Shown here piece by piece: positions 42,301 to 51,300 of a DNA stretch of 64,000 bases. The translations under genes were made by a program, and so were the position numbers. This DNA is from Campylorhamphus procurvoides (lineage: Eukaryota; Chordata; Aves; Passeriformes; Dendrocolaptidae): positions 1,221,329 through 1,285,328 of the forward strand of contig WBMV01008568.1 of NCBI GenBank assembly GCA_013396655.1. The letters are read 5' to 3'. The notes under the pieces are model-generated. The model ran no database searches. It was not told where the DNA came from and was given only the letters and a program-made list of their open reading frames with translations. The first letter of the stretch is position 1; each line of letters starts with the position of its first letter.

Positions 42301-45300
42301 CTGCAGGGGTTTCTCTATCTTTGGAAAGTTCTTATACTTTCTGAAAAATTACATACTAGCTCAGGCACATCTAGTGGATTTGAAGCACGAATAGCAAAGT
42401 CTTATCTCAGTGATTCAGGAGTACAGGCTACACTATCACAATGATTTTCTTTGGTTTTGAAATCTGTACACACTATCTAGAAAGTAATTTTTCTCCTAGT
42501 TTAAATATAGTTTGAATGTATTTTTCAAAAATGCCTTATTTCTAAATAATATTCATCAAATGATTTTTCTTAGCAGATGATCCCTACCACAGGGGACATA
42601 AAATTAAATAAAATTCCGAATTATATTATTATACTGGTTTAAGACAGACACATGTAATTAGCTTATCATAATGTATAAAAACAACTTCAATACTGCTTGA
42701 CTGTTTATATGTGACCAATCATATAATGAAAAATTTTAAAAATGTAATCAGATAGATAGGCAATTGCCTACATCTATACGGACAAGAAGAGCTTTTTTAT
42801 GCTTCAAATATTAGTTCTGATCTATGTTCAATTCTTCCCTTGAACTCCTTGACATCATAGTGGGTTGAGAGCCACATCTAATAAGTTGCATAAAAATTTC
42901 CATGTGGACTGGACTAAAGAAAGAGAAAAAATACAAATATGCCAAAAAACAGTGAAAGCCTATTAATTATTACCCTCTTAGAAGAGAACTGATGAAGCTG
43001 AAAAAGAGTTGCATAGAAGAAAGAATTACAGAGCTGAAGAACTGCTCTGTGAAGAGAGTAAAGAAGTAGAAAAAAGCAGGAAAGAAGAGTCGGTTCAGAT
43101 AATGTTTGCGGGACATGATAGCATTATGTCTGACTGTTGTCTACAGTACAGGCACATGGATAAGATTCACAGTTTTTTTCTTGTTTCCCAGAGTGCCTAA
43201 AGAAGCCATGAGAGTAAAAGAAATCAATGTCCTGATGAAAAAGAGCAGATGAGTACAGAGATGTAGAAGAAAAGCTGACAAAACACTATTTGTCTGAACT
43301 CCCATCTGACAGGTCTAAGCACTACACCATGAACATGTGGTGGATGTCAGCATTGCTATGCAATAAAACAGTCTGAAACTCTTTTTTACCAATAGCTAAA
43401 GGCTGTATCAGGTCACCTCAGTATGTACTATTTTATACTAGATGACAATCCTGGCCAAAAGAGTTCTTGTTTATTCAATGTATGTAAGTGAAAGTCATTC
43501 TTACGTGCAACTTGAGCAATGGCATTTTCATCTAGGATCATCTCTGCAATTCCTTCTTGATCTATATCAATTTCATCCACATAAACCATTTCTGTCAAAG
43601 CGCGTGTTTTCAGGCTCCAGGCAGCCTGAATAAGGATAAAGTAAAAAGTAAAAAGTAAAATATCTTCAAGACACCAAGTAAATAATCTAATCAGAAAATG
43701 TTATCATTTTTTTAATTATTATTCACTTCAATGTTTTAATAGGCCTGAATAAGGTATTGACATAAACAGGTATGGATGTCCATCTGTCTGATGGCAGTGG
43801 AAAGGGGATCAAGTCTTTTGTTCAAAGCATCAGCTGTAAAAAAATGTGTAAATGTATAGATTAGACATCTCAGTTTAGGAGATTATCAGAACACTTTTTA
43901 GTGACCTGAACTGACAAACTACTACAATAAACACTTTGGAGGACAATGTGAGCAGTGTGGAAAGGGAAGCATAACACTAGCCTATGTGACAAGCTTTGTG
44001 TAGACTGTAAAGACAACAAATCCACAGGGAGAAAAAAGAAAACAAGAATAATTAGTGGCAGCCATACAGAAGTACCAACAAAATCAGTACAGATCTAACC
44101 ACTGATAACTTGATATGCTTGTAGGGTACTCATACAGCTGGCATGATAAAGGGAGTCACAAGACCAATTCTTGATCTTCCATCAGATATTGAACAGATCA
44201 TCAGAAATTTTCCAGAGTAAAAATCCCTGTCAAAACAATTACATTTATTTCCTCTCTGACAGAGTAGAGCAGTCTGGTAAGCAGCAAGGGGTATGAGAAG
44301 ATCTGAAATTGAAGCTTATTTAATAATTTAAAAGATCATTTAATGAGACACTTCTCATTCATCATGCCTCACACCATCCTTTCCTCTAGATTTCCCTCAT
44401 GCTTCCACACAACTTTATGTCAATCAAAAAGAAAGTATACCTAAAAATGTTGACATATTTAACTATTCTTTTTAAAAGTACTTTCTTCCAAGCAGAAGTA
44501 AAAGAGGGCTTTAGTCACAGTTCAACCACAATCAGAAACATTTTTACAAAGAGTATGAAGAGAAAGGAACTCAGGAGGATGATCTGAATCTAGGCCAGAG
44601 ACACATAATCCAGATCTGCTTTATGGTCTTTTTAGTTTCTTCTTATGTAGTGACTGCCTATAATTTGCATTGCAATTTGCAGTTAGATGTTAAATACTTT
44701 TAAGTGTTTTTCATTATTCTATAGAAGTATTTAGTTCATTGAATTTTTAATACCATGATCGCATTCTGCTCTTTTCAAAGGCATGTATGTCTACAGTCAA
44801 CATAATCATGTCTCTATTGGAAGTATGCTCAAATTGGAGCTCTTCTATAGCCAAGTACATGCAAATTCCCTAGCAGACGTAAGAAAAGCTGCCCATAGTA
44901 ATGATCATTCACTAGGAATTGAAAGTAGCAACTTCTCTACAAAACATTATTTGCTAAAACTGGAGTCAGTTCTTTACATAGGCATAAGTGTATTACTGTG
45001 ATTTTTCCACTAATGTTATAACGTGTTTTAAAAGCAACATGTCTCTTTGTCATTATTGGACAAATATCTGTCATAAAAATAGATGCCTTAGGCAGTTCTT
45101 CCAAGAGCATAACACCTACATTGTGAAGGGTAATCATTAAAGTCAGGAAGACACCTGGCAGTATTTCACTGAAACCATTTGATATGTAAGCAACTTGCAT
45201 TTCACTGGAATGTAATTGGAGACTTGTAAAATGTTATGGAGCTGTATTCAAAGATGCCATTTCACATTGTATGTAATCTCTTCTGACTGTGGGCTGGAGC

Positions 45301-48300
45301 CAAAAGATGCCACCACCTGCACAATAATATTCTTGCCATTGCAGTAATCTAGTGCCAATGTGGACAGAGAGAAAACTAATCAATTACTCTCAGTCTTCCA
45401 GCACTTATGCAAATCATCATCATGCAACTACAAGACTACCAGACTCTACAGAAGGTAGGCAGCAAGAATGAGTTGCAGGAGCAGGAAGGGGACAGGTAAC
45501 AGTCCACCATTACATCCATTAAATGAAACATGAATGTGAGCCCTAAGAGAACAAACATTGTTCTGTCTGTGAAAAACATACTGGCTTTTTCCTAATCCCA
45601 TCTGCAGATAAAGGTCATTCAGTCCAAGGTAGATTCAATTTAGCTTTTAGAAGGCACTGAATTGCTGATTAAAGCTATAGGAAATATATGAGAAAAATAA
45701 ACTTGTATAAAATATAAAAGCTATCTATTCAAAATGTCAAAAATCTTCCCCTTATGTAATGTCTTACCAATTATGAAAAACAAATTTATGCCATTGAGGA
45801 CTTAACAACAAAACAAATATTCTTCAGTGTATCAGAATTTCTTCACAACTATTGTAGCTAATAATTGTATTTATGGAAAGAATTTTACCTGAATCACAGT
45901 GTATTCAGAATCAAGCTCCTGAAAAGAGAGGAAATAGAAATTGAGGAATGGAAATGCCAAACAATAAAAACAACAAAAATGGACTTACATCCTGTGACTA
46001 TCTCACTTTAGACAAACATTTTCTCTCTGACACACATATTCGAATTTCCATTTTATTATCTCAACTTAAACACATTATAGAGTCAACATTTTACACGATG
46101 AAAGCAGATCTGCAGTAAATACATCTCTCTGACACTTTTGCTTTCTTGCTTCTGCTGGATCATGCTGGCCAAATCTTAGATTAACATTACAGCATTATTA
46201 AATGGAAAAATGGTAGATTAAAAGCAAATGAACTTTGAAGGTGTATGCAAATCTCTGAAAAATTAACCATATTATTATACCACGGGCTTTAGAATACCAA
46301 CTTAATAGAATCCATCTTTGTGCATTTTTGTTAGTGGCTGATGGTGATCACCCTGGTATCACTCAAGTACACACACACACACTCACACACAAAGATTCAG
46401 CACTTTTTTCTGTATTTTATGATGAAAATGATGCATTCATTGTATTCTGAACAGTAGGGCTGCACATGAAATAAATGTCAAATTAATGGCCTATAGCACC
46501 ACCAAATAAATACAAGGAAAGATATCAAATTAAGTTTATTACAAGAGAAAAGACAAAAACTTGCTTCTGCTTGAAAACCTGTGGTAAAACGGAGTAAATA
46601 CGAACAGAAAGAAATAAAGGTTTATCATCAATTATTGTGTAATCATCATGTTCAGGGCTTCTGCTTCTCACTTCCAGGGACTGGGAAGTTTTTCCCAATG
46701 TATTCCCTAGCTTTAGGCAAGGTAGGTGAGACAAAGATGGTACTTTCTCGAAACCACTATTAGTCTTTTGTAGTATCAGATCATTTCTGCTACTAGAGGC
46801 AGTGGTAAATTTCTCGCATATCTGGCCTTGTATAAATCTATCACAACTAAACTAGCTATATTACACTGAGTATACAATCTTAGAGCGATTCACACTATGA
46901 AGGGACTTCTGAAGCCCTCTAGTCCAAAGCCCTACTCAAAAAAAAAGTCAGCTATGAGGTCAGTTGAGGTTTCTCACAGCCTTGTGCAGTTGGGTCTTGG
47001 AAACTTCCAAGGATGGAGGCTGCACAATGACTGTGGGCAACCTGCTCCACTGGTAACTGTCTTTATGGAGAAATGTTTTCCCTTGTATCAAGCCAAGGCC
47101 TCCTTGACATCCATGCAGCACTGCAAGGGGCCCCTGGCTATATTTTCTTGATAACCTCCTTGCATGTATTAGAAGGCTGCTATTAGACCACACCAATGTC
47201 TTCTCCAACCTCAACCACTGCCCCACATACTGCTGGCTTCCTTTGCAGCCACAACACATTGCTGGCTCCTGTTTCACCAGGAGAATGGCAAGGTCAAGCT
47301 CGCCCTTTTTGCCTGTAGTATGAGACATGCTCTACTTCTTTCAATTTGAATATATTTACTCAGTAAATTCTATGACAGCAGGGACCTGGAAGACTGGTGA
47401 AGGACACCTTCCTTCTGTAGTATACTGAAATTTCTGTAGCCTTTTAAGGATGTATTTGGAGTTACAAACTTGTTCACTGGTGTTAGAATGCATAACACAG
47501 CTTACACATCCAGTATGCTGTGGAACTAAATGTAAACTGAGGGATTAATGTCAGCTGACTGTGATGCACCTGGCCTTGACCAGAGCACTGAAACTGCCTT
47601 TGCATTTTAGATGTATGATTATATGAACTCCAAGTTCTTTTGTTCATTGCATTTATCTTCTGAAAAATAAATTGTTCAGCTTCCTAAGTAATAAAGAAAA
47701 AGAACTTGAGATATTCAGCTTGCATTTTATTCACCTCATTGTGTCTGAGTGTTACAGCACACATGAAAATGGTTTAAGAGCAGTAGGTGATCTTCCATAC
47801 CATATGTGCTACAGTAAGTAATGAGGCCAAAGATGGAATACTATGTCAACACTAACTCAAAAATGCCTTGATGTCACAGATGTGTATTTTCAGGCACTGT
47901 TCATTAGTTTAAAAAAAAATTAAAAACTAAACAGATTTGCTTGTAGGAGCATTCGTATTACTAAAAAATTCAGAAATTACATCCCTCATCATTTTGGAAG
48001 AAAAGTAGATTTGACCAATAATACTAACAAAAGCATTGCTCTGTCATAATGGTAGATGAGAGTATACACTGTTCATACATCCTAATACATTGTTTCAGCT
48101 TTTGACAAGAAGTAACTTTAGATTTTTAATAACTCTCAAGTAGGCGAGAGAACCCTCACAATAAACAAAAGTATGGAACAACAAAAATTACACTAAAATA
48201 TACTATATTTTAACATGGGTGGATCCAGCAGCTGCTACTCATGCAAGTAATCCACTGGAATTAGATTTCAAATAAAGAGTTCTTTGAGAGGATTAACAAA

Positions 48301-51300
48301 TAGCGTTGCCCTGTAAGCTTGTATCTCAAAACAAAAGCTCAAATTTACTCTTCATTTACACATATAAAGCTCCTTTGAAATTAAAAAGATTGCAAAAGCA
48401 ATGAAGGAAGGATTTAATCCAGATTCTTAAATCAACTGAGGGCACTTCAAAATTCACGTTAATGTGTGAAGTCAGTTTATTTGAAGACCAAAAATATTTA
48501 GAATAATTACGTTTTCTGATGCTTGCAGCCCAGAAGATAGAATGAAAAGATTACATACCTTATAATATAATAAGGCTTCATTCTACAATTAATTTCAGAT
48601 GAGTAAAATTGAATACATGCAGAATATTAAAATTAGTCTATTCTGAAAATGCTCTTCAAATTATTAACAGAAAAAACACAGAAAAAAACCCAAGCCTTTA
48701 CCCAGGAACAACGACTTCACTGCAAGTATCACTGATTTTCATGCATAAACTTAATTACAGTATCTTGAACCAGTAACTGATTTCCATTGAAGATCCTTTT
48801 TCAAATCAAATTCAATGCCTACAAACATAACTGTGATAACTCTATTATGACCTCATAAAAAAACAGTATATAAGTAACAGTAGCAAATAAACAGTATGAG
48901 AGAAGAAAGGACAAACGAACAAATGCAAATCCTCATAGTAGACTATTAATCAAGAAGGACATCCACTGTATGTCTGTTAATTACATTAGGCAATTTTTTT
49001 CCTATTGTTAAACTAGAGCAGGCCTCATACATGGATTCTGGTTATTTCCTTGAATCTGACATATGGAACCCAAAGAGTAATCAGATTAAGTGACTAATCA
49101 GGATGATCAAGAGAGACAGTCCTGGATTGTATTTTCTCTAGGTCATGCTATTACTATAAACACAGAAGACAATGCCTGTTTGCTTACAATAAGAAATAAT
49201 TAAACTGAACATCAGTACTTTATGTCTTTGTATGCCTGCATGCTAGTCATAGAAAATAAAGCTTTTATTTATCCTGAGCTGATTGTCAGCATAGAAGTAA
49301 ATTCCATCAATAATACTTATATTACTAATTCTTAAATGAAAAAATGTACAAGGTATTTTATAGAAAAAAATTTTCAATGTTTCACAAAATGTAACTCAAT
49401 GGCAGTTAACTATTCTATCAAAATGTTGTTCATTAAAAACTCTTCAGGCAAACTTGATTGATTTCAAAATGTTTTGATTTCATTGTTGTGTTCTTTGAGA
49501 ATTCAAGTTTACAATGGCATAGCATTTAATTCTGCTACATAAGAAAATTCTTGATTCATGCCCTGTTAGCTACAAGGTCACCACACTACCTGAAAAACCT
49601 CCTAGAGCTTACTGCATCTGGGGACAGGGGTCAAAGAGAGTTCGGCACCAATTAAGATAGCTACTAAATGTATGTACATGTGACTATTGATTGAATCATC
49701 AGTAAACTTATTTTTGAGACCTTCAAATCATCTTTTACCATGTTCTTAAAGGAGAACTTCTTAAGTATCATTATACTTGTGGTAAAACCATATTCTGAAT
49801 ACTAAGCTGTAGGTACAAGGGGTGGTAAATTAAGAAATATACCAAGATATACCAGTTGAGAAAATTTCTTACTACATTTATAAATGTGACTGGCAAAAAT
49901 GCCTACTTCTAAGGCTATTGCAAAAAGCTGGTTTCAGCGGCCCATAGCTCTGGGACAGCATTGTGGATACAATGGAGCAGGAGGTGCTATCATTTAGCAG
50001 GCTAGCTGGAAGCTGGGAAAAATGTACAGGCTTTCAGACAAGAAAGGCCATCTCTTTCAGGCATGGAAACATTCTTCAATTACGCACTGCTAGTCTCCTC
50101 CTTTATTATCTATTGTTACACCACATGTCTTAGAAGGGAGAAGGGTGGTTACCTAAGCATGAAAAATTTCTGACCTCTAACAGTCACAGTTTAACTCAAC
50201 CATTTCTGGGCACATATTTAAAGCGCACCATCTCCTGTGGTTTGGTTTATGTCATATCCTAATGCATGCTGTTCAAAGAGGTGAATCCCTGAACAGTGAC
50301 TGAGGCTACTGTTCTTATAAGATCCTTCTTTCCCTGGTTGGAGAGGTTGGGAGGTACATGCTTAGCAGAATATGGGACAAGAGGATAAGAACAGATGGCA
50401 CAGTGATTACAGCCGTTGAGTATTCCCTCGTGCTGCACAGCAGTTCGCTTAATCCAAACTTTCTGTCAGTGTTCTCATTTGTTTGTCTGCTTTCCTGGTG
50501 CCCGACATGACAGTTTTATTTGCAGAAGTGCTACCATTGAGAGCTAGACCATTAAATCTGTTAGAATTGCTAAGTGTTCCTTAAGAACAAAAAACTTCAC
50601 ATATTGGGTTAGGTACCAGAAATGATACATAGTTAATTTCCAAGATATCGTCAGGTTATACTAAAATACTACTAATGCAATTCACACAGATGGAAGACAG
50701 CACCATTTTCTGGTAAGTGACTGAAGGTACTGAAGATGATAGAAAAAAGTTCTGTTAAAATATTTAGGAACTACTGATTTCATTAATATGCCACTTCAAA
50801 AGTAACACAGACATCAGGAAATCAAAATCAGTCTGACTGAGAATGGTCCTGGATTCTTCACTAACATGAAAAAAAAATAAATCATAGCTCACTTTTCCAA
50901 TATTCACAACTACAGCAAATAAGCTGATATGCTACTGTTGGAATAAATTCAGAATAATGTAAAGTAGGATTAGACTAGGCAAATAGGAGAATTAAGTATG
51001 AAACAAACATACTGAAATTATAGAGTTCAGTCCTTTGCAGGCAGCCGTGACCTGGAAGTTTTTACAAAACACTGATGAAAGTTGATCTTAAAATTCAGAG
51101 ACTTCATGTAAGACTTGTAAGAGCTTATGATTCAGTCTGGTATAGACAGGGTTCACATCCCCATCCTCCAATATTTCTCAAAAGAAATTATCTTGAATGT
51201 TTTCCCTCTTTCTTATGGAAGATAAAGCGTATAGGCTGTTGTCAGCATTTCAAAGATTAAGTGATTGTTTCATTTTATATAGAATTTGGAAAGACTCTCA

